Source of the DNA: JABMRP01 sp964444795
GTDB taxonomy: Bacteria; Planctomycetota; Planctomycetia; Pirellulales; Thermoguttaceae
Direction of reading: 5' to 3'
Length of the DNA: 7,763 nucleotides
Assembly (NCBI GenBank): GCA_964444795.1
Contig: CAYUIQ010000332.1
Location: forward strand, 1 to 7,763
Part shown: in pieces, positions 1 to 7,763 of the stretch
Position numbering within the stretch: position 1 is the first letter of the stretch
Layout of the letters: every line of letters starts with the position of its first letter
The notes under the pieces: model-generated
The model's database searches: none
What the model was told of the DNA's origin: nothing
Seen by the model: only the letters and a program-made list of their open reading frames with translations
Translations under genes and position numbers: made by a program

Positions 1-53
1 CACCCTCCGGGCCGTTCCGGCAAATTGGACCTGTCCCCCTTTTCCCAAGGAAT
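1..53. repeat. Non-coding edge with possible REP-like motif
   Basis: No gene is visible in this stretch beyond the rpoD terminator. It contains two small self-complementary units: CCGG at 7-10 with CCGG at 17-20, and GGAC at 27-30 with GTCC at 33-36. On the minus strand the second unit reads as a G-run followed by GACAGGTCC. From memory, motifs of the 'GGGGACAGGTCC' kind recur in intergenic regions of planctomycetes and some proteobacteria, sometimes next to REP-associated transposases. With only one copy in view, calling it a repeat is inference. Confidence 0.25.
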
Positions 54-84
54 AAAAAAAGCCGCCGATCTTTCGACCGGCGGC
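54..84 (-). terminator. Rho-independent terminator of rpoD
   Basis: Read leftward, bases 84-61 form a GC-rich hairpin. Seven Watson-Crick pairs (61-67 with 78-84) are followed by a G-U wobble (68/77) and two more pairs, closing a GAAA loop of the GNRA type at 71-74. A run of seven U residues (60-54) follows the stem directly. It starts 14 bases past the rpoD stop codon. The plus strand has no T-run after the hairpin, so it should terminate only leftward transcription. This is a textbook intrinsic terminator and marks the end of the dnaG-rpoD unit. Confidence 0.93.
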
Positions 85-97
85 TTGACCGCACTTG

Positions 98-1777
<1,680 letters not shown>

Positions 1778-1784
1778 CGAAATT

Positions 1785-1790
1785 CCTCCC
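1785..1790 (-). promoter_or_regulatory. Ribosome binding site of rpoD
   Basis: The minus strand reads GGGAGG, seven bases before the GTG codon at 1777-1775. The strong match and ideal spacing fix this non-ATG start, which also places region 1.1 at the very N-terminus as expected for a primary sigma factor. Confidence 0.8.
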
Positions 1791-1805
1791 GCGCCTTCCT
1801 GGCGC
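1791..1805 (-). promoter_or_regulatory. Small hairpin abutting the rpoD ribosome binding site
   Basis: A perfect 5-bp stem (GCGCC at 1805-1801 with GGCGC at 1795-1791 on the minus strand) encloses the loop AGGAA. It stops one base before the GGGAGG Shine-Dalgarno sequence of rpoD. The structure is seen directly; a role in tuning rpoD translation is inference, and a 5-bp stem can arise by chance in GC-rich DNA. Confidence 0.3.
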
Positions 1806-1839
1806 CGACAAAGGGAAAACCTGGATCGAGTTTCGGGTA

Positions 1840-1857
1840 CACCCCGCGGGTGGGGTG
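1840..1857 (-). promoter_or_regulatory. Hairpin in the dnaG-rpoD intergenic region
   Basis: A 6-bp perfect stem (CACCCC with GGGGTG) encloses a 6-base loop, midway between the dnaG stop (1913) and the rpoD start (1777). No U-run follows, so it is not a standard terminator. It could be an mRNA processing or stability element, or a weak attenuator between the two genes. E. coli also has regulatory RNA structures and processing in its rpsU-dnaG-rpoD transcript, but no homology is implied here. Confidence 0.3.
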
Positions 1858-1912
1858 GCCACGCTGCGGTGCGCAGGCCTCCGAGCAGTCGATCATGCCG
1901 AGCAAGGCATCT

Positions 1913-3799
1913 TCACCCGTCCTTGGGATCGGAAATACCCTGTCGGTTTCGCTGTTGCTGGACGAGTTGGTTCAGCAGATCCAATTCCTGTCCATCGTCC
2001 AGCCGGCATTCGCGTAACGCCGCCTCTTGCTCGGGAAGCGACCGTTCTTGCTCCCGATGATGAAATCCGGCGATCAATTGGTCCATAAGCGCCGCTGGGT
2101 CCGCAGCCGCCTTGGCCTGTCCCTGTTCGGCCAACTCGACCAACAGGGTTTGGATCGTCGGATCGTTAAACTCCAGCATAAGCCGGTCGAAATCGGGCTC
2201 GATGCCCTCCTCGGCCAGCCGACAACATTTCGCATAAATCCGCCGGCAAGGTTCCGCCGGCAGTTGTTCGGGGCGAATCTCCGGAGCGACCCGAGCCATC
2301 AGGCCGGGTTGCAGGAGAAGAACCTCGATGAACTCTCGCTGCCACGGGCCGATCGGGGCGCTGGGCCGCTCCACAGCCTCGTCCGATTCGATCATTCCAC
2401 TGGGATCGAAGTCCGGCGGCATGGACACCGGGGCCGGTCGCCGAATCGGGCGCCGCCGCAGTTCGGCAATCCGATCGCGGACGTTCTCTTCGGGTACCCG
2501 AAATTTTTGCGCCAGCGTGCTCAGGATGCTCCATTCCCGGTTGCGATGCTGCGTGGTCGTGGCATGAGTCAATCGGGGCGCCTTGGCGATCACCGTCAGC
2601 AATCGTTCCAGTGCCGCATTGGCGCCGTGCAGGTCGTTGTGCAGATCGACGCCGCCGGTCTCCACGCGGAAGGCGTGTTCCAGGGCGTCGACCGCGTTGT
2701 TCTCCAAAAGGTTGGAGAAGGCATCGGCCCCTTCGTTTTGCAGATAATCGCAGGGGTCCATGCCCGAGGGTAGCGTGACGATGCGCAGATCGGCCTGCTG
2801 GGCAATGAACAGTTCGAGCACCTCGTTGGCCCGGCGCTGGCCCGCTTCGTCGCCGTCGAGCACCAACACGATGCGGTCGGCGAATCGGCGGAGCGTTTGG
2901 ATATGGCGGTCGCCCAGGGCGGTTCCCAACACGGCCACGGCATCGCCGAATCCGTACTGATGGGCGACGATGCAATCGGTGTAGCCTTCCATTACCAGGG
3001 CCCGCTTGCTTTTGCGCATCGGGTCCTTGGCCGTATCCAGCCCGTAGAGCAGGCGGCTCTTGGAGAAGAGCAGTGTCTCCGGGGAGTTGATGTATTTTGC
3101 GGGACTCGTGGTAGGCAACTCGGGCAGCACTCGACCGCCAAGACCCACGGGCCGGCCCTGAGCATCACGAATCGAAAACAGCACGCGCCCTTTGAAACGG
3201 TCGTAAAACCCGCCCGATTCGCGCGGAGCGACCAGACCGATCGCTTCGAGAATCTTCGCGCTGAATTCCGTGTTCCGGGCTCGCTTGACGATCCAATCCC
3301 AGTGATCCGGCGCGAAGCCGAGGTGGAATTTCTCGATGCTCTCCTGGCCGATACTCCGCTGGCTCAAGTAGTTTCGCGCGGGCTGGGCATCGGGGGATTG
3401 CAGAAGGCACTGGTGAAACTGTTCTTCGGCCCAGGCCATGGCTCGAAAGAGGGTCCGCTTGTCGGCAGCCGAACCGGGCTCGGCGCGGCGGCCGGTCGGT
3501 TTTAGCTCGACACCCGCCCGGTCGGCCAGCATGGCCATCGCCTCGGGAAATTCGACCCCTTCCATTTTCATCACGAAGGAGAAGACATCGCCCCCGATAT
3601 CGCAAACCCAACACTTGAACGACTGTCGCTCGGGATTGACTTGGAGGCTTGGGCTGGTATCGTCGTGCCACGGACACAGGCCCTTGAACGCACGGCCGGC
3701 ACGGCGCAATTGGATATTGTAGCTGCCGACCAATTCGACGATGTCGGTCGCCTGCTTGACGAGCTCTTTGGTGTCTAGGGACGAGAAGGCAGACACCAT
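1913..3799 (-). CDS. dnaG: DNA primase DnaG
   Basis: DnaG synthesises the RNA primers for chromosome replication, acting with the DnaB helicase at the fork. From ATG 3799 it has 628 residues, close to the family's usual ~600. Domains: CHC2 zinc-binding domain with C42/H45 (CPWH) and C63/C66 (CWVC); catalytic core with the conserved segments YDRFKGRVLF, GLGGRVL and KYINSPET; TOPRIM fold with the EGYTD motif (E271) and metal-binding D315/D317 in VLDGDEAG, then SGMDPCDYL; variable C-terminal helicase-binding region (about 485-628). The frame stays open to a GTG at 3946 (677 residues), but the promoter at 3935-3963 overlaps those codons and the extra 49 residues look unlike primase. MVSAFSSLDTKELVKQATDIV fits the usual N-terminus. 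GGGAG lies only 3 bases before ATG 3799, or 6 before the next codon (GTG), so the exact start is uncertain by a codon. ATG 3832 is a weaker alternative. rpoD follows on the same strand. Confidence 0.96.
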   Translation of the reverse strand: MVSAFSSLDTKELVKQATDIVELVGSYNIQLRRAGRAFKGLCPWHDDTSPSLQVNPERQSFKCWVCDIGGDVFSFVMKMEGVEFPEAMAMLADRAGVELKPTGRRAEPGSAADKRTLFRAMAWAEEQFHQCLLQSPDAQPARNYLSQRSIGQESIEKFHLGFAPDHWDWIVKRARNTEFSAKILEAIGLVAPRESGGFYDRFKGRVLFSIRDAQGRPVGLGGRVLPELPTTSPAKYINSPETLLFSKSRLLYGLDTAKDPMRKSKRALVMEGYTDCIVAHQYGFGDAVAVLGTALGDRHIQTLRRFADRIVLVLDGDEAGQRRANEVLELFIAQQADLRIVTLPSGMDPCDYLQNEGADAFSNLLENNAVDALEHAFRVETGGVDLHNDLHGANAALERLLTVIAKAPRLTHATTTQHRNREWSILSTLAQKFRVPEENVRDRIAELRRRPIRRPAPVSMPPDFDPSGMIESDEAVERPSAPIGPWQREFIEVLLLQPGLMARVAPEIRPEQLPAEPCRRIYAKCCRLAEEGIEPDFDRLMLEFNDPTIQTLLVELAEQGQAKAAADPAALMDQLIAGFHHREQERSLPEQEAALRECRLDDGQELDLLNQLVQQQRNRQGISDPKDG

Positions 3800-3871
3800 C
3801 GGCTCCCGGGTGGCAAGAGGGGCGAATTCCATTTCGCATCCAAAAGCACGGGTCGGCAATTCCGTTTGCCC

Positions 3872-3914
3872 GCTGCCACCACCGGGAGAAGAATCCCCAG
3901 CACACCGTGGCAGC
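3872..3914 (-). promoter_or_regulatory. Inverted repeat in the dnaG leader
   Basis: A perfect 8-bp inverted repeat (GCTGCCAC at 3872-3879, GTGGCAGC at 3907-3914) encloses 27 bases. Inside is a further short pairing of GGGA (3884-3887) with TCCC (3894-3897). It lies between the inferred transcription start (about 3928) and the start codon at 3799, so it would fold near the 5' end of the dnaG mRNA. No U-run follows. It could be an operator for a dimeric regulator or an RNA stem affecting stability or translation; both roles are inference. Confidence 0.4.
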
Positions 3915-3934
3915 CCAATTACGTTAACCGGCGG

Positions 3935-3963
3935 ATTATAGCCCACATCGCAAAACCGGTCAA
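3935..3963 (-). promoter_or_regulatory. Sigma70-type promoter of dnaG(-rpoD)
   Basis: On the minus strand, TTGACC (3963-3958) is followed after exactly 17 bp by a perfect TATAAT (3940-3935). That is 11 of 12 consensus bases at ideal spacing. Transcription would start near 3928, leaving a leader of about 130 bases before ATG 3799. The RpoD encoded downstream keeps the residues that read these boxes, so the unit may be transcribed by its own product. The site also lies on top of the first codons of the longest dnaG frame, which argues against the GTG start at 3946. Confidence 0.8.
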
Positions 3964-4004
3964 GCGCGTCAATCGCAACTCCACCACGGAGGGGGTATGA
4001 CTCC

Positions 4005-5228
4005 TTACTGCAAACTCTCCGGGCGCGTGGCGATGGTGACCGATCGCTCGAGTTTCTTGCCGTCGCGGATCAGCTCGACCTTGGCTTCCGAACCGACTTC
4101 GGCTCGCAACACCTCGTAGAATAGGTCGTTCGGATCGTCGAGTTCCACGCCGTTGAAGCTCACGATCACGTCGCCGACCTCGATCCCGCCGGCTTCGGCC
4201 GGTGAGCCGCGGACGACGTCGACCACGAGCACGCCCCGGGCGTCTTCCAGGCCGAGCTGCTCGGCCAACCGGTTGGTCAACTCCTGCATCTGCACGCCGA
4301 GCCAGCCGCGGGGCGGGCTTCCCTCGGTCAAGAGACGATCGTAGATATCCTTGGCCAACTTGCTGGGAATGGCGAAGCTTACCCCCTGGAATGACTGCCC
4401 GATGATCGCCGCGTTGATCCCCACCAACTCGCCGCGCAGATTGACCAGCGCGCCGCCGCTGTTGCCGGGATTGACCGCCGCGTCGGTCTGCAGGTAATCC
4501 TGGAAGGCGATGCTTCGGACCACGCCGCTGCGCTCCTTGGCGCTGAGGATGCCGGCGGTCACCGTCTGGGTCAGCCCGAAGGGACTGCCGATCGCCACCA
4601 CGGGGTCGCCCACTTTCAGTTCGTCGCTGCTGCCCCAGGTGGCGGCGATCAGATTGCCGGCCTCGATTTTCAGCACGGCCAGATCGGTCAGCGGATCGGA
4701 CCCGACGATGCGAACATCTTCGATCGTGCGTCCGTCGCTTAGCTTGACGACCACCGTGTCGGCTTCGTTGATGACGTGGAAATTGGTGATGATGTACCCC
4801 TTCCCATCGACGATGACGCCCGATCCCTCACCGGAAGATTGATATCGGGGATGGGCTCGAAAGCGATGCGTCCATTCATCGGCCACTCCGTCGACCGTTC
4901 GGGTGGTTTCGATCCCCACCACGCTCGGCGCCACGCGTTGGGCCATCCACCGATAGACACCGGCGGTCTCGGGATACTTGGCCAGAACCGTGTTGAGGTG
5001 CTCGCGGGCGACGTCGGATTCGGCCTGCTGCTGACCGTGGGTGATCGCATAGGCGATTTCCCGAGCCAAATAAGGAAGCGAGAAGAGGACGACCAGACCA
5101 ATCATCACCAAGAAAAGCCGCGGAAAATGGCTCGGTGCCGCAGGGCGAGCAGCCGGCTGCTTCGGGAGAGGAGGCATCGGTGGCTTGGGTGACTCGGGGG
5201 CGGGACTGAACTCATCGGGTACGGACAT
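4005..5228 (-). CDS. htrA: Membrane-anchored HtrA/DegP-family serine protease, one PDZ domain
   Basis: Trypsin-like (S1C) protease of the envelope stress and quality-control type, 407 residues from ATG 5228. In order: proline-rich cytoplasmic N-terminus (1-34); one membrane anchor (about 36-55); periplasmic linker; protease domain (about 95-295) with the triad H151 (TNFHV), D182 (TDLAV) and S257 (GNSGG); a single C-terminal PDZ domain (about 305-403) beginning with RGWLGV. One anchor plus one PDZ domain resembles DegS or Gram-positive HtrA rather than soluble two-PDZ DegP, but the orthologue cannot be assigned. The frame extends to TTG 5249. ATG 5228 is preferred because AAGGA (5243-5239) lies 10 bases upstream and the TTG has no ribosome site. 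It ends TAA at 4005. The dnaG promoter begins about 40 bp further on; no terminator is evident between them, so some read-through into dnaG is possible. Confidence 0.95.
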   Translation of the reverse strand: MSVPDEFSPAPESPKPPMPPLPKQPAARPAAPSHFPRLFLVMIGLVVLFSLPYLAREIAYAITHGQQQAESDVAREHLNTVLAKYPETAGVYRWMAQRVAPSVVGIETTRTVDGVADEWTHRFRAHPRYQSSGEGSGVIVDGKGYIITNFHVINEADTVVVKLSDGRTIEDVRIVGSDPLTDLAVLKIEAGNLIAATWGSSDELKVGDPVVAIGSPFGLTQTVTAGILSAKERSGVVRSIAFQDYLQTDAAVNPGNSGGALVNLRGELVGINAAIIGQSFQGVSFAIPSKLAKDIYDRLLTEGSPPRGWLGVQMQELTNRLAEQLGLEDARGVLVVDVVRGSPAEAGGIEVGDVIVSFNGVELDDPNDLFYEVLRAEVGSEAKVELIRDGKKLERSVTIATRPESLQ

Positions 5229-5238
5229 GCGTCTAGGT

Positions 5239-5243
5239 TCCTT
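5239..5243 (-). promoter_or_regulatory. Ribosome binding site of htrA
   Basis: AAGGA on the minus strand lies 10 bases before ATG 5228, a slightly long but acceptable distance. It supports the ATG over the in-frame TTG at 5249, which has no purine-rich site upstream. Confidence 0.5.
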
Positions 5244-5269
5244 GAGCAAAAAAGAGTTCCAACACCCAG

Positions 5270-5275
5270 ATTATA
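5270..5275 (-). promoter_or_regulatory. Candidate -10 box for htrA
   Basis: A perfect TATAAT on the minus strand would start transcription near 5262, about 35 bases before ATG 5228. The hexamer 17 bp upstream (TATCCG, 5298-5293) is a poor -35 match and there is no TG extension, so the promoter may be weak or activator-dependent. It lies in the 116-bp divergent region shared with the gspF-like gene. Confidence 0.45.
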
Positions 5276-5296
5276 GGCGAGTTTCTCATTTGCGGA

Positions 5297-5302
5297 TAGA
5301 AT
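5297..5302 (+). promoter_or_regulatory. Weak candidate -10 box for the gspF-like gene
   Basis: TAGAAT matches five of six -10 bases and would start transcription near 5309, about 36 bases before ATG 5345. The spaced -35 hexamer (TAGGCG, 5274-5279) is poor and overlaps the htrA -10 box on the other strand. If both are used, the two promoters would be back-to-back and might interfere. Confidence 0.2.
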
Positions 5303-5344
5303 GAGCCCTACGGGCATGTTCCCCTCCACCCGCCATGGCAAATT

Positions 5345-6388
5345 ATGTTCGGCTCACCGCGGATCAACAACAAGAACCTAGCCGGGCTCTGCCGCCGGCT
5401 GGCCCTCTCGCTGGAAGCGGGGATCGAGGTGCGCACCGTTTGGTCACGCGAGGCCGATCGGGCGATCGGCCGGCAGAAGGCACCGCTGGGCGCGATCAGC
5501 GCGGCGGTCGTCCGCGGCCAGAGCGTGCATGAAGCGATGGCCGAGACGGGCCGTTTCTTCCCCCCGTTGGTCTGCGAACTGGTGGCCGTGGGGGAACAGA
5601 CCGGGCACCTCGACGGGATCTTCGCCCAGTTGGCCGACTACTACGACCTGCGGGTGCGGATGCGACGCCGGTTTCTGGCCGCCATCACCTGGCCGATGTG
5701 CCAACTCGCCCTGGCCGTGGTCGTCATCGGGCTGTTGATCTGGGTCCTTGGCATGTTGCCCCGGGGGGGCCCCGGCGATCTCTCGTTCGACCCCTTGGGA
5801 ATCGGACTCTACGGCGACCGGGGGTTGCTCATCTACAGCATCGGCGTGGGTAGCGTGGGATTAGGCGTGTGGTTGCTCATTCGCCTCACCGCAAGCGGCG
5901 TCTTCTGGACCGCGCCGCTGCAACGGTTTGTCTTGCGGCTGCCCGTCTTGGGCGGCGCGCTGCGCACCCTGGCGCTGGCCCGATTGGCCTGGTCGTTGCA
6001 CTTGACGATGAGCACGGGCATGGACGTCCGCCGTGGGGTGCGGCTCAGTTTGCAGAGTACGCGCAGCGCCCGATACACCGACACGGCCGACGCGATCGAC
6101 GCAACGCTCAAGATGGGCGAACCGATCTACGTGGCCTTCTCCTCGACGCGCGTTTATCCCAGCGAGTTTCTCGACTCGCTGGCCGTGGGCGAGCAGTCGG
6201 GCAAACTGGCCGAGTCGATGGGCTTGCTTAGCCGCCAGTACGACGACCGGGCCCAAGTGGCATTGGCCACACTTACGCGGATGGCCGGTTGGGGTGTGTG
6301 GATTATCGTCGCCACGATCATCATCACCCTGATTTTCCGCATGGCCTTTGAGTATATCAACCTGCTGGATGAGGTTTCCAAGTGGTAA
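5345..6388 (+). CDS. GspF/PilC-like type II secretion system F family membrane protein
   Basis: Inner-membrane platform-type protein of 347 residues. In type II secretion and type IV pilus machines this family sits under the pseudopilus or pilus and works with the GspE/PilB ATPase. Two T2SF domains are visible (about 12-135 and 210-335), each with the family motif: AVGEQTGHLD at 81-90 and AVGEQSGKLA at 280-289. Three membrane segments fall at about 111-138, 160-183 and 313-336, the usual topology. It is about 50 residues shorter than typical GspF (~400), because the protein begins almost directly at the first T2SF domain; this is common in divergent members. ATG 5345 is the first in-frame ATG, since a stop at 5297 closes the frame upstream, but it has no clear Shine-Dalgarno sequence. 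No other secretion genes (gspE, gspG) are in view, so the specific machine is unknown. It overlaps the following hydrolase gene by 7 bases. Confidence 0.9.
   Translation: MFGSPRINNKNLAGLCRRLALSLEAGIEVRTVWSREADRAIGRQKAPLGAISAAVVRGQSVHEAMAETGRFFPPLVCELVAVGEQTGHLDGIFAQLADYYDLRVRMRRRFLAAITWPMCQLALAVVVIGLLIWVLGMLPRGGPGDLSFDPLGIGLYGDRGLLIYSIGVGSVGLGVWLLIRLTASGVFWTAPLQRFVLRLPVLGGALRTLALARLAWSLHLTMSTGMDVRRGVRLSLQSTRSARYTDTADAIDATLKMGEPIYVAFSSTRVYPSEFLDSLAVGEQSGKLAESMGLLSRQYDDRAQVALATLTRMAGWGVWIIVATIIITLIFRMAFEYINLLDEVSKW
6371..6374 (+). promoter_or_regulatory. Ribosome binding site of the serine hydrolase
   Basis: GAGG lies inside the last codons of the gspF-like gene, seven bases before GTG 6382 and 13 before ATG 6388. 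The spacing favours the GTG start. The alternative ATG forms a TAATG stop/start overlap with the upstream gene; either choice implies translational coupling. Confidence 0.5.
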
Positions 6389-7686
6389 TGTCTTCCGTTT
6401 CACAATGGGGATGGGGAATCCGCCGGCTTTGGCTCGCTGTCCTGACCGCGTTTGCCGCGGCCGTACCGGGGGAAGCCTTGCCAGCCGACAAACCGACACC
6501 CGCCGAGAGTTTTTCCATGACCGGAACGCCCGTGCCGGGGATGGCTTCTTACGACCGAATCATCGGCGAGTTGATGAAGAAATGGGAGATTCCCGGCGGA
6601 GCGGTCGCGGTGGCCAAGGACGGGCGGCTGCTACTGGCTCGCGGATACGGGCTGGCCGAGGTGGAGACCCAGCGACCGGTACAGCCTGACGCGCTGTTTC
6701 GCATCGCCAGTGTCTCCAAACCGATTACCGCGGCGACGATCTTGGCTCTGGTTGAGCGGGAACAGATCGATCTGGACGCCAAGGCGCTCGATCTGCTGCC
6801 GAGATGCGAACCGCCCGACAGCCAGTCCATGGACCTTCGATTCAAGGAAATCACCGTTCGTAACCTCCTGCAACACACGGCCGGATTCAACCGCTCGGTG
6901 TCGCTGGACCCGATGACCAACTCGCGGAAGGTCGCCGAAGCGCTCGGCCAATTGACGCCACCGGACCAGGCCGGCATCATCCGCTTCATGCTCGGCCGGC
7001 CGTTGGATTTCGACCCCGATACCGAGTATGCCTATTCCAATTTTGGCTACTGCCTGCTAGGGCGTATCATCGAAGAAGCCTCGGGCAAGCCGTACGACGA
7101 GGCCGTCAAGGAACTGGTACTGAAGCCGGCCGGCGTGACGCGAATGCGGCTGGCGCGGACCCGCCGCGAGGATCTCCTGCCCGAGGAAGTTCGCTATTAC
7201 AGCCCGCCGGGAAGCGCGCCGGTCGATTCGATCTTTCCCCAGGATAAGGACAAGACACCGGCCCCGTACGGTCGATTCTACATCGAGGCGATGGACGCCC
7301 ACGGCGGATGGCTGGCCTCGCCGGTCGATCTGGTCCGCTTCGTAACGGCCTTGGACGGAAGCCGGAAGCCGGCTCTGATGCGGGAAGAGACGTTTCGCCG
7401 CATCGGTGCCGATCCGATGCCGCGTATTTCGAAAGATCGGCCGACGTACTACGGGTTAGGATGGGCCGTTCACCGATACAAGACGGGAACCAACTGGTCG
7501 CACGCTGGCGGGCTGCCCGGCACCAATACGCTGCTGGTCAGGACACACCACGGGATGGTCTGGGCCGCGCTGTTCAACTCGCGGCCCGACGGTGACGGGT
7601 TCCTCGGCGAGGTGGACCGTGGCATGTGGAAAGCATACGATCAGGTGACCGATTGGCCCGACCACGATTTGTTCGAGCGATATTGA
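6382..7686 (+). CDS. Exported beta-lactamase-family serine hydrolase (class C / S12 type)
   Basis: Penicillin-binding-fold serine hydrolase of 434 residues. The family includes class C beta-lactamases, D-Ala-D-Ala carboxypeptidases and EstB-like esterases; the substrate cannot be told from sequence. N-terminal signal peptide: RR at 14-15, hydrophobic core about 16-28, probable cleavage after ALPA (residue 35), so the mature enzyme is likely periplasmic. The catalytic signature is complete: SxxK as S110-V-S-K113, YxN as Y218-S-N220, and the third motif as H374-A-G376 (HAG in place of KTG, as is usual in the esterase/S12 branch). Length fits the family. GTG 6382 is chosen over ATG 6388 because of GAGG at 6371-6374; the difference is two residues. 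It overlaps the gspF-like gene by 7 bases, so the two are probably co-expressed. Nothing indicates antibiotic resistance; a cell-wall or ester-hydrolysing role is equally likely. Stop TGA 7684-7686. Confidence 0.93.
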   Translation: MVMSSVSQWGWGIRRLWLAVLTAFAAAVPGEALPADKPTPAESFSMTGTPVPGMASYDRIIGELMKKWEIPGGAVAVAKDGRLLLARGYGLAEVETQRPVQPDALFRIASVSKPITAATILALVEREQIDLDAKALDLLPRCEPPDSQSMDLRFKEITVRNLLQHTAGFNRSVSLDPMTNSRKVAEALGQLTPPDQAGIIRFMLGRPLDFDPDTEYAYSNFGYCLLGRIIEEASGKPYDEAVKELVLKPAGVTRMRLARTRREDLLPEEVRYYSPPGSAPVDSIFPQDKDKTPAPYGRFYIEAMDAHGGWLASPVDLVRFVTALDGSRKPALMREETFRRIGADPMPRISKDRPTYYGLGWAVHRYKTGTNWSHAGGLPGTNTLLVRTHHGMVWAALFNSRPDGDGFLGEVDRGMWKAYDQVTDWPDHDLFERY

Positions 7687-7716
7687 TCGTGCATGAAATA
7701 GATGTCGAATTTGCAT

Positions 7717-7763
<47 letters not shown>

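Noticed and set aside
2027..2773. Plus-strand open frame of 248 codons
   Set aside because: It is antisense to the conserved TOPRIM and C-terminal parts of dnaG, with no recognisable domain and no ribosome site of note.
2166..2975. Minus-strand open frame of 269 codons
   Set aside because: It is a shifted frame within dnaG. The arginine/proline-rich composition is typical of an out-of-frame reading of GC-rich coding DNA.
3800..3946. GTG 3946 as the dnaG start (677 residues)
   Set aside because: The strong promoter overlaps these codons and the 49 extra residues do not resemble primase.
3964..4004. Possible terminator between htrA and dnaG
   Set aside because: Only 4-bp GGAG/CTCC pairings are present and there is no U-run, so it does not qualify as an intrinsic terminator.
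5229..5249. TTG 5249 as the htrA start
   Set aside because: It is a rare start codon without a ribosome site; ATG 5228 has AAGGA upstream.
5335..5532. 65-codon plus-strand frame starting just before the gspF-like gene
   Set aside because: It overlaps the real gene in another frame, is low in recognisable sequence and has no ribosome site.
5861..6499. Minus-strand open frame of 212 codons
   Set aside because: It is antisense to the second half of the gspF-like gene and the start of the hydrolase; both of those have clear family motifs, and this frame has none.
6382..7686. Hydrolase as an antibiotic-resistance beta-lactamase
   Set aside because: The SxxK, YxN and HxG motifs define the broad family only. 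The HAG third motif and chromosomal housekeeping setting do not support a resistance call.

Overview
This window looks like an ordinary chromosomal housekeeping region from a GC-rich, Gram-negative-type bacterium. The best guess is a member of the Planctomycetota (Pirellulales-like). That rests on gene content, the style of the sigma factor and primase, and my memory of similar proteins and intergenic motifs; no search was run. All five protein genes appear complete, and no RNA gene, CRISPR array, insertion sequence or phage gene is visible.

Leftward (minus-strand) block: htrA (5228-4005), then dnaG (3799-1913), then rpoD/sigA (1777-98). dnaG-rpoD is the conserved core of the macromolecular-synthesis operon, which couples replication priming to housekeeping transcription. 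rpsU, which precedes dnaG in enterobacteria, is absent, and a membrane-anchored HtrA protease gene lies in its place. A near-consensus sigma70 promoter (TTGACC, 17 bp, TATAAT) lies just upstream of dnaG. It overlaps the first codons of the longest possible dnaG frame, so the real start is probably internal, near 3799. The block ends in a strong intrinsic terminator at 54-84 with a GAAA tetraloop.

Rightward (plus-strand) block: starting from a short divergent intergenic region (5229-5344), a GspF/PilC-like inner-membrane protein gene (5345-6388) overlaps the start of an exported serine beta-lactamase-family hydrolase gene (6382-7686). The overlap suggests translational coupling, although the two products have no obvious functional link.

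Edges: bases 1-53 and about 7717-7763 are non-coding. They carry GC-rich, partly self-complementary motifs that resemble dispersed intergenic repeats, but this cannot be confirmed from a single window. I did not find a new multi-gene system here. The points most worth a second look are the dnaG promoter, start and leader architecture, the hairpins between dnaG and rpoD, and the gspF-hydrolase coupling.
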